Shown in pieces: positions 24,296 through 33,949 of a DNA stretch of 64,000 bases. The notes beneath the pieces are model-generated. The model was not told where the DNA came from, did not search any database, and saw only the letters and a list, made by a program, of their open reading frames with translations. Position numbers and translations under genes: made by a program. Every line of letters starts with the position of its first letter. The first letter of the stretch is position 1. This stretch comes from Rufibacter sediminis (GTDB lineage Bacteria > Bacteroidota > Bacteroidia > Cytophagales > Hymenobacteraceae), in the NCBI RefSeq assembly GCF_014269285.1, contig NZ_JACOAF010000041.1, positions 271,086 through 335,085 on the forward strand. Direction: 5' to 3'.

Positions 24296-25998
24296 GCGGA
24301 TTGGATTGGGGAGTGCTGGTAGGCACCATTGCGTTCATAGTGCTGTACGGCGTCTGGAAAACCCGCAAGGCGCAGCACATGTCCGGGTACCTGCGGGCCG
24401 ATAACACCGAGCGCTGGTGGATGATGGGGCTTTCCATCATGGCGACCCAGGCCAGCGCCATCACGTTTCTCTCCACCCCTGGGCAGGCCTTTGATGATGG
24501 CATGCGCTTCATCCAGTTCTACTTCGGGTTACCTTTGGCCATGGTGGTGCTGTCCATCACGGCCATTCCCATTTATTACCGGCTCAAAGTCTTTACCGCC
24601 TATGAGTACCTGGAGACCCGGTTCAATCTGAAGACCCGTTCTTTGGCGGCGCTTTTGTTTCTGCTGCAGCGGGGGCTTTCCACGGGAATCACCATTTACG
24701 CCCCGGCCATCATCCTGTCCGCTATTCTGGGCTGGAACCTGACCGCTACAATCCTTTTCATTGGGGTGGTGGTGACGTTTTACACGGTGGTGGGCGGCAC
24801 CAAAGCCGTAAGCCAGACCCAGCGCCTGCAGATGGCGGTGATGTTGGGCGGCATGCTGGCGGCGGCCATTGTGGTGGTGCGGCTATTGCCGGAAAACGTG
24901 GGTTTCTCGGAAGCCATGGCGGTGGCCGGCACGGCGGGCAAACTGAATTTGGTAGACCTGAGCTTTAACCCCAATGACCGCTACAACCTCTGGTCGGGCC
25001 TGATTGGCGGCTTCTTTCTGTCCTTGTCTTACTTCGGGACCGATCAATCACAGGTGGGGCGTTACCTGGGCGGCGAGACCATCGCCCAAAGCCGGTTGGG
25101 CCTCCTGATGAACGGGCTGGTAAAGGTGCCCATGCAGTTTCTGATTCTCCTGGTGGGCGTACTGGTGTTCGTGTTTTACCAGTTCTACGCGCCACCGCTC
25201 TACTTCAATCAACAACAGGCCGCCAATGTACTGGCATCCTCTGCGGCTCCGGCCTGGCAGAAACTGGAATCAGAAAGTCAGGTGGCGTTTCAGGAGAAGA
25301 AAGCCGCGACGCTGGCCCTGGTGCAGGCGCATCAGACCCAGGATCAAGCGGGGAAAGACCAGGCCGCCCTCAAAATGCAACAGGCCGAAGAGAAAAGGAA
25401 AGACCTCCGAAGTCAGGCCCAGGAGTTGGTGAAAACCTATAATCAGGATACTGACCTGAAAGACACCGATTATGTGTTCCTCACGTTTGTGACCCAGCAA
25501 TTGCCCCGCGGTTTGGTTGGGCTGCTGCTGGCGGTGGTATTGTGCGCGGCCATGGGCAGTACGGCCTCCGCCTTTAACTCGCTGGCTTCTACCTCGGTGG
25601 TGGATGTCTACAAACGCTCGCTGCGGCGCAACGCCTCTGATGAACATTATGTGCGTGCTTCCAGGTGGCTGACGGTAGGGTGGGGAGCAGTTTCCATTTT
25701 CTTTGCCCTTTTCGCCTCCCAGCTCGAAAACCTCATTCAGGCGGTCAACATTCTAGGCTCGCTTTTTTACGGGACCGTGCTGGGAATCTTTATCGCCGCC
25801 TTCTACTTTAAGCGACTGGCCGGAAATGCGGTGTTTTGGGCCGCCCTGCTTACGCAGTTGCTCATCTTCCTGCTATACTACTACACTGCTATTGCGTATC
25901 TCTGGTACAACCTGATTGGAACAGTGCTGGTAGTGGGCTTTGCTTATCTGTTGCAGCCGATGCTGCCCAAGCAGAGGCTGCCTTCACCGGCTCCCTGA
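24292..25998 (+). CDS. Sodium:solute symporter (SSS family)
   Basis: 568 residues with about 13-14 hydrophobic helices. The SSS core is clear (MATQASAITFLSTPGQAFDDGM, YFGTDQSQVGRYLGGETIAQS, AAMGSTASAFNSLASTSVVDVYK). It starts at ATG 24292, overlapping the stop of the small gene. A charged, coiled-coil-like insertion of roughly 85 residues (about 305-390, AWQKLESESQVAF to NQDTDLKDTD) interrupts the helices. SSS proteins import sugars, amino acids or anions with Na+; substrate unknown. Nitroreductase follows 22 bp downstream. Confidence 0.9.
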   Translation: MSGLDWGVLVGTIAFIVLYGVWKTRKAQHMSGYLRADNTERWWMMGLSIMATQASAITFLSTPGQAFDDGMRFIQFYFGLPLAMVVLSITAIPIYYRLKVFTAYEYLETRFNLKTRSLAALLFLLQRGLSTGITIYAPAIILSAILGWNLTATILFIGVVVTFYTVVGGTKAVSQTQRLQMAVMLGGMLAAAIVVVRLLPENVGFSEAMAVAGTAGKLNLVDLSFNPNDRYNLWSGLIGGFFLSLSYFGTDQSQVGRYLGGETIAQSRLGLLMNGLVKVPMQFLILLVGVLVFVFYQFYAPPLYFNQQQAANVLASSAAPAWQKLESESQVAFQEKKAATLALVQAHQTQDQAGKDQAALKMQQAEEKRKDLRSQAQELVKTYNQDTDLKDTDYVFLTFVTQQLPRGLVGLLLAVVLCAAMGSTASAFNSLASTSVVDVYKRSLRRNASDEHYVRASRWLTVGWGAVSIFFALFASQLENLIQAVNILGSLFYGTVLGIFIAAFYFKRLAGNAVFWAALLTQLLIFLLYYYTAIAYLWYNLIGTVLVVGFAYLLQPMLPKQRLPSPAP

Positions 25999-26020
25999 TT
26001 TTTCTTTTTTACCGTTAGCT

Positions 26021-26605
26021 ATGAATCCGTCTTTCCTGACCTTGCAGCACATCATCCAGAGCCGCAGAACCACCAAACCGCCCCGGATGAACGGCCGGTA
26101 CATCCCCGATGACCAAATGAAGGAGTTGCTCTCACTCGCGGACTGGGCGCCCACGCACGGCCACACCGAGCCTTGGCGGTTTGTGGTGTATGCCCGGGAG
26201 AAGGTGAACGATTTCTGCCGCACCCATGCCGAGCTTTACCGGTCGCATACCTCGCCCGACAAGTTCCTGGAGATGAAGTACGAGAAGCTGTTGCACATGG
26301 GAGACCACGCCTCGCACGTGATCGTGGCCTACATGCAGCGCGGCGAATTGCCCAAGATCCCGGCGCTGGAAGAAATTGCCGCCACTTCCTGCGCCATTCA
26401 GAACCTGTTGCTAGGCGCTACCGCCCTGGGTATTTCCAGTTACTGGGGCTCGGGCGGAATGGCCTACCATCCGGTCATGAAGGAACTGCTGCAGCTTCGC
26501 GAGGAAGATACCGTGCTGGGCATTCTGTACCTGGGGTATGCTGACACGCCGGAACCAACGGGGAAACGCATAACGCCGCTGGAAGAGAAAGTGCGCTGGA
26601 TGTAA
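26021..26605 (+). CDS. Nitroreductase family protein
   Basis: 194 residues from the ATG at 26021. FMN-binding features: QSRRTTKPPRM, LADWAPTHGHTEPWRFVVY and GATALGISSYWGSGG. It resembles the short YdjA-type nitroreductases, NAD(P)H-dependent flavoproteins acting on nitro or quinone compounds. It follows the symporter closely, so the two may be cotranscribed. Ends in a strong terminator. Confidence 0.9.
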   Translation: MNPSFLTLQHIIQSRRTTKPPRMNGRYIPDDQMKELLSLADWAPTHGHTEPWRFVVYAREKVNDFCRTHAELYRSHTSPDKFLEMKYEKLLHMGDHASHVIVAYMQRGELPKIPALEEIAATSCAIQNLLLGATALGISSYWGSGGMAYHPVMKELLQLREEDTVLGILYLGYADTPEPTGKRITPLEEKVRWM

Positions 26606-26635
26606 CACCACCAGAAAACCGCTTGCATAGAAACA

Positions 26636-26677
26636 CAGAACCCCGCTGCAGAAGCTTCCGCAGCGGGGTTCTGTTTT
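26636..26677 (+). terminator. Terminator after nitroreductase
   Basis: 14-bp perfect stem CAGAACCCCGCTGC / GCAGCGGGGTTCTG, 10-nt loop, then TTTT. Confidence 0.9.
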
Positions 26678-26708
26678 GAGGCCGTTTTTAGAAAAGTAGC
26701 CCTAAAGT
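26671..26708. repeat. Dispersed palindromic element, copy 13
   Basis: CTGTTTTGAGGCCGTTTTTAG / AAAAGTAGCCCTAAAGT. It lies 1 nt beyond the DUF2911 stop, between converging genes. Confidence 0.6.
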
Positions 26709-26709
26709 A

Positions 26710-27585
26710 TTATTTCTTGTTTTTAATCTCGGCCAGAAGCTTCTCGTTCAGCGCCACGTAGTCGGCGTTGTTTTCTTTCTTGGCTAGTTCAATGGACTTC
26801 TGGGCAGTGGTAGTGGCGCCTTTGAAATCGTTTAACTTGGCTTGCATTTTGGCTTGTTGGTGCAGCGTCCAGAACTTAGGTTCTTTCTCGTTGGCCATTT
26901 TCATCCAGGTCAGGGCCTGCTTCATGTCTTTGTTGTTATCGGCGTAGTAAGACGCAGCCGTCGCATATAAAGCCGGGGGAACGTTGGTGCCGTTGATCAC
27001 TTTCTCCTTGATCTGGGCCATAACTTTGGAATCCACATCGGTGGTGATTTTTACGGGAACAATGGTGTTTTCCCACATGATCTGCATCACGCCGCCGTTG
27101 TTGGTCAGGTCGCTGAACCCGATGGTGAAGGTCTCTATCTTCTGTGCGGATTTCTCAGGGGTTACTTTGAACCGCACAGCGTCTTCCTCGGTCTTGTAAT
27201 CGTTGCCGCCGTCTCCCCAGTGCTTGGTGTTCTTGTGGATGATGATGGTCCATTCCTTTTCACCCGGAATGGTGTACAGCGCGTACTGACCCGCCGGCAC
27301 CTTGTTGCCCTCCAGCATCACTTCATCAGAGAACGTCAGTTTAGTAGAGGCGTTGGCCCCGGTGCGCCACAGTCTTCCGTAAGGAGCCAGATCCCCGAAG
27401 ATTTTCCGGCCTTTCGTGCTGGGGCGGGAGTAGTCTACGGTGATGTCAGTTAAACCAACCGTTTGTTTCAAGGTGGCAGCCGGACTTGCCGCCGGGGTCT
27501 TGATCTGGGCAACGGCCGCATTGCCGAAAAGGAACATAGCCAGGGCAAATGCCCACACCAGATTCATGTGTACTATCTTTTTCAT
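26710..27585 (-). CDS. DUF2911 domain-containing secreted protein
   Basis: 291 residues. The signal peptide ends in AVAQ. The DUF2911 domain begins near ASPAATLKQTVGLTDITVDYSRPSTKG (in pieces: VDYSRPSTKGRKIFG, APYGRLWRTGANASTKL, AGQYALYTIPGEKEWTII, NKNTKHWGDGGNDY-like). C-terminally there are TPR-like helices (ALTWMKMANEKEPKFWTLHQ). Function of DUF2911 is unknown. Single gene with an intergenic promoter region upstream. Confidence 0.88.
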   Translation of the reverse strand: MKKIVHMNLVWAFALAMFLFGNAAVAQIKTPAASPAATLKQTVGLTDITVDYSRPSTKGRKIFGDLAPYGRLWRTGANASTKLTFSDEVMLEGNKVPAGQYALYTIPGEKEWTIIIHKNTKHWGDGGNDYKTEEDAVRFKVTPEKSAQKIETFTIGFSDLTNNGGVMQIMWENTIVPVKITTDVDSKVMAQIKEKVINGTNVPPALYATAASYYADNNKDMKQALTWMKMANEKEPKFWTLHQQAKMQAKLNDFKGATTTAQKSIELAKKENNADYVALNEKLLAEIKNKK

Positions 27586-28084
27586 GTCTTAGGGTTTTAG
27601 CAGGAATAAATATGCCTGTAATATTAGCGAAAAGCTGGCAGTATGCCTAAAGCCGGGGTGGTGGAAAAGGGCATATCTAAGTTAGTGGCAAAGGCAAAGA
27701 ACTCACATAGACCTTTGCAGGAATCATGTTTATGACATCATTGCATGTAGCTTAGTTTTGATGTCATATCTGTTAGCTTAAACCTGATACTTTGCCAATT
27801 TAATAATAGGATGCAAGTGTGTTAGAATTAAACTTCCTTTTCAGAAGAATAGCCTGAGGCCAGTTATCTATTTTCTTAGGTAGATACATGTAAATTTAAA
27901 AAGTCTCTTATGTTTGGTTAATTGATTGATTATTAGTAGCTTAAAAGGTGGTATAGGTGGTGATTTTCTTATAAAGTTGGCGAATGACTAGTCAAGCCTA
28001 GGGCAGGCCTCTTGTAATATAATTTCGATCTCTTATCTTATGTAAATGTTACACACCAATTAACAAACTATTAAAACAAACCAA
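27586..28084. promoter_or_regulatory. Divergent promoter region of DUF2911 and SusC
   Basis: About 500 bp, A+T-rich, without genes. It holds an inverted repeat TATGACATCA / TGATGTCATA (27731-27740 and 27759-27768) that could be an operator or hairpin, and the candidate SusC promoter at 28012-28041. Confidence 0.45.
28012..28041 (+). promoter_or_regulatory. Candidate promoter of the first SusC/SusD operon
   Basis: TTG at 28012 and TATCTTAT at 28034-28041, with 19-nt spacing; resembles the Bacteroidota pair TTG / TAnnTTTG, the last two bases of the -7 box being poor. ATG is 43 nt downstream. Confidence 0.4.
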
Positions 28085-31000
28085 ATGAAAAAACTTTTAC
28101 TCTTGTTCTTGTTTTTGCTCAATGTGCTAAGTTTTAGCACGATGGCGCAAAATAGAACCATCACCGGGAGGGTTACTTCGGCGGCTGATGGTTCGGCGCT
28201 TCCTGGCGTGAGCGTGGTGGTGAAGGGCACCACCATCGGCGCGAGCACGGATGTAGAGGGCCGGTATCAAATCAGTGTGACTGGTTCGCCTACCTTGGTT
28301 TTCACGTTCATCGGGTTTACTCCCCGGGAAGAAGCGGTAGGTACCAGATCTACCGTGGACGTCCGGTTGGCAGTGGACACCAAAACCATTGAAGAGGTGG
28401 TGGTGGTGGGCTATGGTAGCCAGGAAAAACGGGAGGTAACTGGTTCCATTGCTTCCATCAAAGCGGAGGATATCCAGAATACGCCTACCCCCAGTTTTGA
28501 GAATGCCTTGCAGGGAAGAACTGCTGGGGTGCTTGTTGAACAGCAGAATGGTAAAGTTGGCCAAGGCATCAAAGTGCGGGTGCGCGGATCTTCTTCCGTA
28601 AGTGCCGGTAACGAACCCTTGTATGTGTTGGATGGGGTGCCATTGACCACCAGTGTTCCAAATGCAAATGGTGCGCCCACCAATCCTTTGGCAGACTTGA
28701 ACCCGAATGACATTGCTTCTATTGAGGTATTGAAAGATGCAGCTGCCGCGGCAATCTATGGCTCAAGAGCGGCAAATGGGGTAGTGCTGATCACTACGAA
28801 AAGAGGAAATTCCGGAGACACTAAAATCAACGTGAGTTATTTCACTGGTTTTAGCAAACCAACCCGTAAACGTGAATTCCTGAATTCTGCTGAATATGTA
28901 GAACTCTTTAGAGAGGCTGCTGCTAACTCAGAAGAGCGGTATGGTTCTGACTATGGGCCGGCGTTCTTAGAAACTCGTTTACGGCGCTATGCTGCCGGAG
29001 CCACAGACCCATTGACTTATGATACTGACTGGCAAGATGAGGTATTCCAAGACGCCTCAGTCAATCAGATGGACGTGAGTGTTGCCGGTGGTACGGAGAA
29101 AACCAGATTCTTTACGGGGCTTTCTTATAGCAATCAGGAAGGAATCCTGATTGAGAACCGGTTTGAGAAAATGAGTGGCCGTTTGAACCTGGACCATCAA
29201 GCAACAGAAAGGCTTTCTGTGGGTATGAACTTTAGTTTAACCCGTACCAAGAACTATCGTCTGAGCAATGACAACGCCTTCAGTACGCCAATGCAGATTG
29301 TAGCGTTGCCGCCTATCACCCCGGCTATTGACCCTAGAACGAAGCTAGTCAGTGGTGTCCTTGATCCCGCTACCGGTCGTCCTAACACGAACTACCCGCT
29401 GTACTACAACCCCTTGCTCAATGCTATTGATGCAGACTTCCTGACGACGGTATACCGTAATTTCACCAACGTCTATGCCAGCTATAAGATCTTCAATGGC
29501 TTGACCTTTCGGTCTGAATTTGGCCTGGATTTGTTAAACCAGAACGAAAACGCTTACTACGGTAGATTAACTGCCAGAAATACGGGTACGCCTAACGGTA
29601 CCGGAATTAGTGCCATTTCCCAGATTGCTAATTACAATACCAACAACTTCTTCAACTATAACACCAACATTGCGGATGTTCATTCTATAGATGTGGTGCT
29701 GGGTATGAGCTATCAGGAATCTAACCAGACTACGAATTATGTGGAAGGGCAACAGTTCCCAAGTAATGCTTACCGGACAATTGCCAGTGCGGCTGACATT
29801 ACTGAAGGTTCTTCCTCTGGAACAGACTATTCGTTTCTGTCTTACTTCACCAGAGTGAACTACAAGTTCAGAGACAGATACTTACTGGGTTTAAGCGGCC
29901 GTGTTGATGGTTCTTCCCGTTTCGGGAATGATAGCAAATACGGCTTTTTCCCTGCAGCCTCTCTGGGCTGGATTCTTAGTGAGGAGTCTTTCCTGGCAAA
30001 CTCAAACCTTATTAACTACCTGAAACTAAGAGGTAGCTATGGTATCACTGGTAACGCTGAAATCCCTAACGCGGCCTCTTTGGGCTTGTACTCAGGAGAT
30101 GCCGGTTACGGTGGAACTCCAGGGCAAAGACCAACCCAGATTGAGAACCCAGACTTGAAGTGGGAAGAAACGGCTCAGCTGGATTTTGGTTTGGAATACG
30201 GCTTCTGGAACGGCAGACTTTCAGGGGAGATTGATTATTATATCAAGAAAACAGATGACCTGTTGCTAAACGTGAACGTTCCAGGCACCAGTGGTTACAG
30301 AACTCAGTTGAAAAACGTGGGTAAACTGGAGAACAAAGGATTTGAGTTCAGCTTGAACTCAGACAATTTGGTGGGTGATTTCAAATGGTCTACTAACTTC
30401 AACTACTCCAGAAACCGCAACAAGATCACTGACCTGCAAGGTCAAATCATTGAAGGTGGCTACCTGAACCGTGCAGTGGAAGGACAGCCTATTGGCGTGT
30501 TCTTCGGGGTGGAATATGCTGGTGTTGACCCCGCTAACGGTGACGCCATTTACTATTTGAATACCCTGAATCCAGATGGTAGCAGGAACAGAGAAACCAC
30601 CAGTGACTACAGCTCTGCCGAAAGAGTGGTTATCGGTAATCCCAATCCAGACTATACCCTTGGCTTGACGAATAACTTCTCCTTTAAAGGCTTTGATTTG
30701 AGTGTTCTCTTCCAGGGAGTAGTAGGCAATGAAATCTACAATGGTGCAGGAAGTTACATGAGTGCCAGTGCTAGCTGGTTTGATAACCAAACCAGAGACC
30801 AGTTGAGAAGATGGCAAAAACCTAATGATATCACAGACGTGCCAAGAGCATACCTGGGATACGCCAACGGAACAGATCCGTCCTCACGCTACATTTCTGA
30901 TGGTTCCTATGTGCGATTGAAAAACCTGACGGTGGGTTACACTTTGCCAACCTCCTTCACCCAGAAATTTCACTTAGATAAGGTGCGGATTTATGCCATT

Positions 31001-31150
31001 GGCTTGAACCTGTTGACCTTTACTGATTATGAAGGTTGGGATCCAGAAGTAAACACTGACTACCTAGCTGGTAACATCTCTCAGGGAAACGATTTCTATG
31101 GTGCCCCTCAGGCCAAAACCTTCACTTTCGGGATTAACATCGGTTTCTAA
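28085..31150 (+). CDS. SusC/RagA-type TonB-dependent outer-membrane transporter
   Basis: 1021 residues. The signal peptide ends in STMAQ. A carboxypeptidase-regulatory-like domain (ITGRVTSAADGSALPGVSVVVKG) covers about residues 25-105. Then comes TonB-box-like EEVVVVGYGSQEKREVTGSI, the plug, and a 22-stranded barrel ending FTFGINIGF. It imports a nutrient with its SusD partner, driven by TonB. Substrate cannot be read from the sequence; no glycosidase or regulator lies beside it, which is unusual for a carbohydrate locus. Base usage is visibly A+T-richer than upstream genes. Confidence 0.95.
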   Translation: MKKLLLLFLFLLNVLSFSTMAQNRTITGRVTSAADGSALPGVSVVVKGTTIGASTDVEGRYQISVTGSPTLVFTFIGFTPREEAVGTRSTVDVRLAVDTKTIEEVVVVGYGSQEKREVTGSIASIKAEDIQNTPTPSFENALQGRTAGVLVEQQNGKVGQGIKVRVRGSSSVSAGNEPLYVLDGVPLTTSVPNANGAPTNPLADLNPNDIASIEVLKDAAAAAIYGSRAANGVVLITTKRGNSGDTKINVSYFTGFSKPTRKREFLNSAEYVELFREAAANSEERYGSDYGPAFLETRLRRYAAGATDPLTYDTDWQDEVFQDASVNQMDVSVAGGTEKTRFFTGLSYSNQEGILIENRFEKMSGRLNLDHQATERLSVGMNFSLTRTKNYRLSNDNAFSTPMQIVALPPITPAIDPRTKLVSGVLDPATGRPNTNYPLYYNPLLNAIDADFLTTVYRNFTNVYASYKIFNGLTFRSEFGLDLLNQNENAYYGRLTARNTGTPNGTGISAISQIANYNTNNFFNYNTNIADVHSIDVVLGMSYQESNQTTNYVEGQQFPSNAYRTIASAADITEGSSSGTDYSFLSYFTRVNYKFRDRYLLGLSGRVDGSSRFGNDSKYGFFPAASLGWILSEESFLANSNLINYLKLRGSYGITGNAEIPNAASLGLYSGDAGYGGTPGQRPTQIENPDLKWEETAQLDFGLEYGFWNGRLSGEIDYYIKKTDDLLLNVNVPGTSGYRTQLKNVGKLENKGFEFSLNSDNLVGDFKWSTNFNYSRNRNKITDLQGQIIEGGYLNRAVEGQPIGVFFGVEYAGVDPANGDAIYYLNTLNPDGSRNRETTSDYSSAERVVIGNPNPDYTLGLTNNFSFKGFDLSVLFQGVVGNEIYNGAGSYMSASASWFDNQTRDQLRRWQKPNDITDVPRAYLGYANGTDPSSRYISDGSYVRLKNLTVGYTLPTSFTQKFHLDKVRIYAIGLNLLTFTDYEGWDPEVNTDYLAGNISQGNDFYGAPQAKTFTFGINIGF

Positions 31151-31183
31151 GCAGAAGCACTGAAACACGTAAAAGAACATGTC

Positions 31184-32518
31184 ATGAAAAGAAAAAATAT
31201 AAAAGCATACGTTGTCATCTTGGGTTTTGCCAGCCTTCTGTTTAGCTGCAATGACCAACTAGACATTGATCCGCAGCAGTCAGTAGAGACTGGGCAGGCA
31301 CTAGCCACCTCTTCTGACGTAGAGGCAGCCCTGGTGGGAGCATATGATGCTGCCGGAGACGCTGATGTCTATGGTGGAGACATTCAGTTTTTATCAGACT
31401 TATTGGCTAATAATGGTGATATAGCCTTCGTGGGCACTTTCGCTCAGCCAGGTCAGGTGTATGATAAAGTGATTTTGGAGAACAACTCCTTTATTGCCAA
31501 TACTTGGTTAGATAGCTACCGCGTCATAAACATCGCAAACAGTGTGCTGGCTAATATAAGTAAAGTGGATGAGGCGAAGAAAGCCAGGGTAGAAGGAGAA
31601 GCTAAGTTCTTAAGAGGATCCATCTATTTTGAACTGATCAAGTTGTACGGCAAGGCTTGGGTGGATGGAAATCCAGCTACCAACCCCGGGGTTCCTTTGG
31701 TTCTGGAGCCTACCAATATCATCAATGAGGCTTCTTTTGTCAGCAGGAACTCCGTTGCTGAGATTTATGCACAAATTTTGAAAGACTTGACCGAAGCAGA
31801 AGCTTTATTGCCTCCTACCAACGGTTTCTTCGCCACTAAGGGGGCCGCCGCCGGCATGTTATCCCGGGTGTTCTTACAACAGGAAAAGTTCTTGGATGCA
31901 GGTGACGCCGCAGACCGGGTAATTAAGTCAGGTAGATACAGACTTACTGATACGTATGCGCAGGCGTTCAATAACACTGGCAATAGTTCTGAAGACATCT
32001 TCGCTATTCAGGTAACCTCACAGGATGGTATTAACGAGTTAAACACTTATTACTCCCAACTTCAGCGTGGTGATGTTGAAATTCAGGATAAACTGATCAA
32101 TCAGTACGAAGCTGGAGATGAACGGCTCGGTATCTATGAGGACGAATACACCAATAAGTTTGATGAGCAGTTCGCTGTTGTTCCAGTTCTGCGCCTTGCT
32201 GAAATGTATCTTACCCGTGCAGAAGCTAGCTTGAGAACTGGTACCAACATTGGTGGTGTTAGCGCCGTCGCCGACATCAATACCATTAGAGAGCGTGCTG
32301 GCTTAGAACCCGTGACTACAGTAACGTTGCCACAAGTATTGCAGGAGCGGAAACTTGAACTCATTTTTGAAGGACAGCTTCTCCATGACATCAAACGTAC
32401 CAAAGGTGCAGTGGGTACTTTCCCTTACAATGCGAACAATTTAGTGTTCCCTGTTCCTCAGCGCGAGAGAGATGCAAACCCAAATCTAACTCAGAACCCC
32501 GGATACTTAGGAGGCTAA
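31184..32518 (+). CDS. SusD/RagB-family outer-membrane nutrient-binding lipoprotein
   Basis: 444 residues with lipobox LLFSC. The SusD N-terminal helical scaffold is seen (NSVLANISKVDEAKK, AKFLRGSIYFELIKLYGK) and the C-terminal conserved LRLAEMYLTRAEASLRTG and QERKLELIFEGQLLHDIKRT. It is short for the family. It binds the substrate at the surface and passes it to SusC, 33 bp upstream. Followed by a perfect palindromic terminator. Confidence 0.93.
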   Translation: MKRKNIKAYVVILGFASLLFSCNDQLDIDPQQSVETGQALATSSDVEAALVGAYDAAGDADVYGGDIQFLSDLLANNGDIAFVGTFAQPGQVYDKVILENNSFIANTWLDSYRVINIANSVLANISKVDEAKKARVEGEAKFLRGSIYFELIKLYGKAWVDGNPATNPGVPLVLEPTNIINEASFVSRNSVAEIYAQILKDLTEAEALLPPTNGFFATKGAAAGMLSRVFLQQEKFLDAGDAADRVIKSGRYRLTDTYAQAFNNTGNSSEDIFAIQVTSQDGINELNTYYSQLQRGDVEIQDKLINQYEAGDERLGIYEDEYTNKFDEQFAVVPVLRLAEMYLTRAEASLRTGTNIGGVSAVADINTIRERAGLEPVTTVTLPQVLQERKLELIFEGQLLHDIKRTKGAVGTFPYNANNLVFPVPQRERDANPNLTQNPGYLGG

Positions 32519-32526
32519 TTTGATTT

Positions 32527-32576
32527 ATCATTAAAAGAAAAGGGGAGGCTATAGCCTCCCCTTTTCTTTTAATGAT
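32527..32576. terminator. Perfect 50-bp palindromic terminator
   Basis: 25-bp arms around GGCTA/TAGCC; outer part ATCATTAAAAGAAAAGGGG. Works on either strand for the converging SusD and QueA-type genes. Confidence 0.85.
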
Positions 32577-32707
32577 ATTCAGTTCCTGGTTGCCAATGAG
32601 TCAATGTTGTCTGAACCTTATTTCTTTTCTAAAACCCAGGTCTAGTTATTTTAAGTATGAGGTTTTTTTTTTACATAGCTTTTCTAAAAAGCTATAATTT
32701 TCCTGCC

Positions 32708-33949
32708 TTACGGCAAGAGCAACGAGCTGTCTCCGTAGCTCAGGAAACGGTAGCCGTTAGCCAGGGCGTGCCGGTACACCTTTTGCCAGGAAGGACCAAT
32801 CAAAGCCGAAACTAAGAGCAACAAGGTGCTTTGCGGTTGATGGAAGTTGGTGACCAGACCAGTGCAGATCTTAAACTGATAACCGGGGGCAATGAGAATG
32901 CGCGTGGTGGCGTGTAAATGGGTTAACCGGCGGCTGTCCAGGTGGTAGAGGACTGCTTCCAGGGCCTCTTGTACCGAAAGCGTGGTGCGTACCTCATACG
33001 GGAACCATTGGGGCACCAGCAGTTCCTCACTTTCACCGGGAAGAATGCCCAGGGAAAGACCGGTTCCCAGCCAGTATAAGCTTTCCAGCGTGCGCATGGA
33101 GGTAGTCCCCACGGCGATGACGGGGTGCGGACCATGGTACAGCAACTGCTCCACAAAAGCCCGGCTCACGGATAGCTGCTCGCCGTGCATGTAGTGGTAT
33201 TCCATCAACTCTGCTTTCACCGGCTTAAAAGTCCCGGCCCCCACGTGCAGGGTCACAAAGGCCTGTTGATGACCTCTAGCGTTGATCTGTTCCAGAACCT
33301 CCGGCGTAAAGTGTAAACCGGCCGTGGGGGCCGCTACCGCGCCTGCTTCTGAGGCATACACGGTTTGGTAGCGATCCTGGTCGGCTTCCTCTACATCTCG
33401 GTTCATGTAAGGAGGCAAGGGAAGAAGACCGGCCATGTCCAGTATCTCGGCAAAGGTGCGGTGACCGGGCGACCAGGTGAAGTGAATGGCAAATCCTTCC
33501 TCGGCGGGTGCCAGGCGTTCAGCCCAGAGGGAACCGTCAGAAGGGAAGGGGCCCAAGGGCATTTCCAGGCGGCCATCGCGCCAGCGTTTGTTGTTTCCTA
33601 CCAGACACTTCCACACTACGGAGTACGTCTGTTGCATGGCTTGCTGCACTTCCCGCACCGGCTCCAGGGGCTCCAGGCAGAATAACTCAATCATGCCGCC
33701 GGTTGGCTTCTGGAAACGCAGCCGCGCCTGCACTACTTTGGTATCGTTAAAAACCAGGAGCGAATTGAACGGCAAAGCCGCGGGAAGGTCTTTGAACTGG
33801 GCATCAGCGATGCGGCCATTCCGGTACAGCAGGAGCTTAGACTGGTCCCGGTTCTCCAAAGGGAACTGAGCAATCCGGTCCTCGGGTAACGTGTAGGTGA
33901 AATCAGTGATGGAAAGTTGGCGCGGATGAGGTGTTGGCATGTAGGTCAA
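32708..33949 (-). CDS. queA: S-adenosylmethionine:tRNA ribosyltransferase-isomerase (long QueA form)
   Basis: 413 residues versus about 345 for the typical enzyme; the extra length is spread through the middle. Motifs: YTLPEDRIAQFPLENRDQSKL, FNDTKVVQARL, GAVAAPTAGLHFT, VTLHVGAGTFKPV, TSMRTLE and NFHQPQSTLLLLVSALIG. It transfers and isomerises the ribosyl part of SAM to preQ1-modified tRNA, making epoxyqueuosine. It is the only tRNA-modification gene here. A start three codons further in (MPTPHPRQ) is possible. Confidence 0.9.
   Translation of the reverse strand: MTYMPTPHPRQLSITDFTYTLPEDRIAQFPLENRDQSKLLLYRNGRIADAQFKDLPAALPFNSLLVFNDTKVVQARLRFQKPTGGMIELFCLEPLEPVREVQQAMQQTYSVVWKCLVGNNKRWRDGRLEMPLGPFPSDGSLWAERLAPAEEGFAIHFTWSPGHRTFAEILDMAGLLPLPPYMNRDVEEADQDRYQTVYASEAGAVAAPTAGLHFTPEVLEQINARGHQQAFVTLHVGAGTFKPVKAELMEYHYMHGEQLSVSRAFVEQLLYHGPHPVIAVGTTSMRTLESLYWLGTGLSLGILPGESEELLVPQWFPYEVRTTLSVQEALEAVLYHLDSRRLTHLHATTRILIAPGYQFKICTGLVTNFHQPQSTLLLLVSALIGPSWQKVYRHALANGYRFLSYGDSSLLLP

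Noticed and set aside
32663-32672. Run of ten T near the QueA gene 3' end as a terminator
   Set aside because: No stem precedes it on the relevant strand; the palindrome at 32527-32576 explains termination better.
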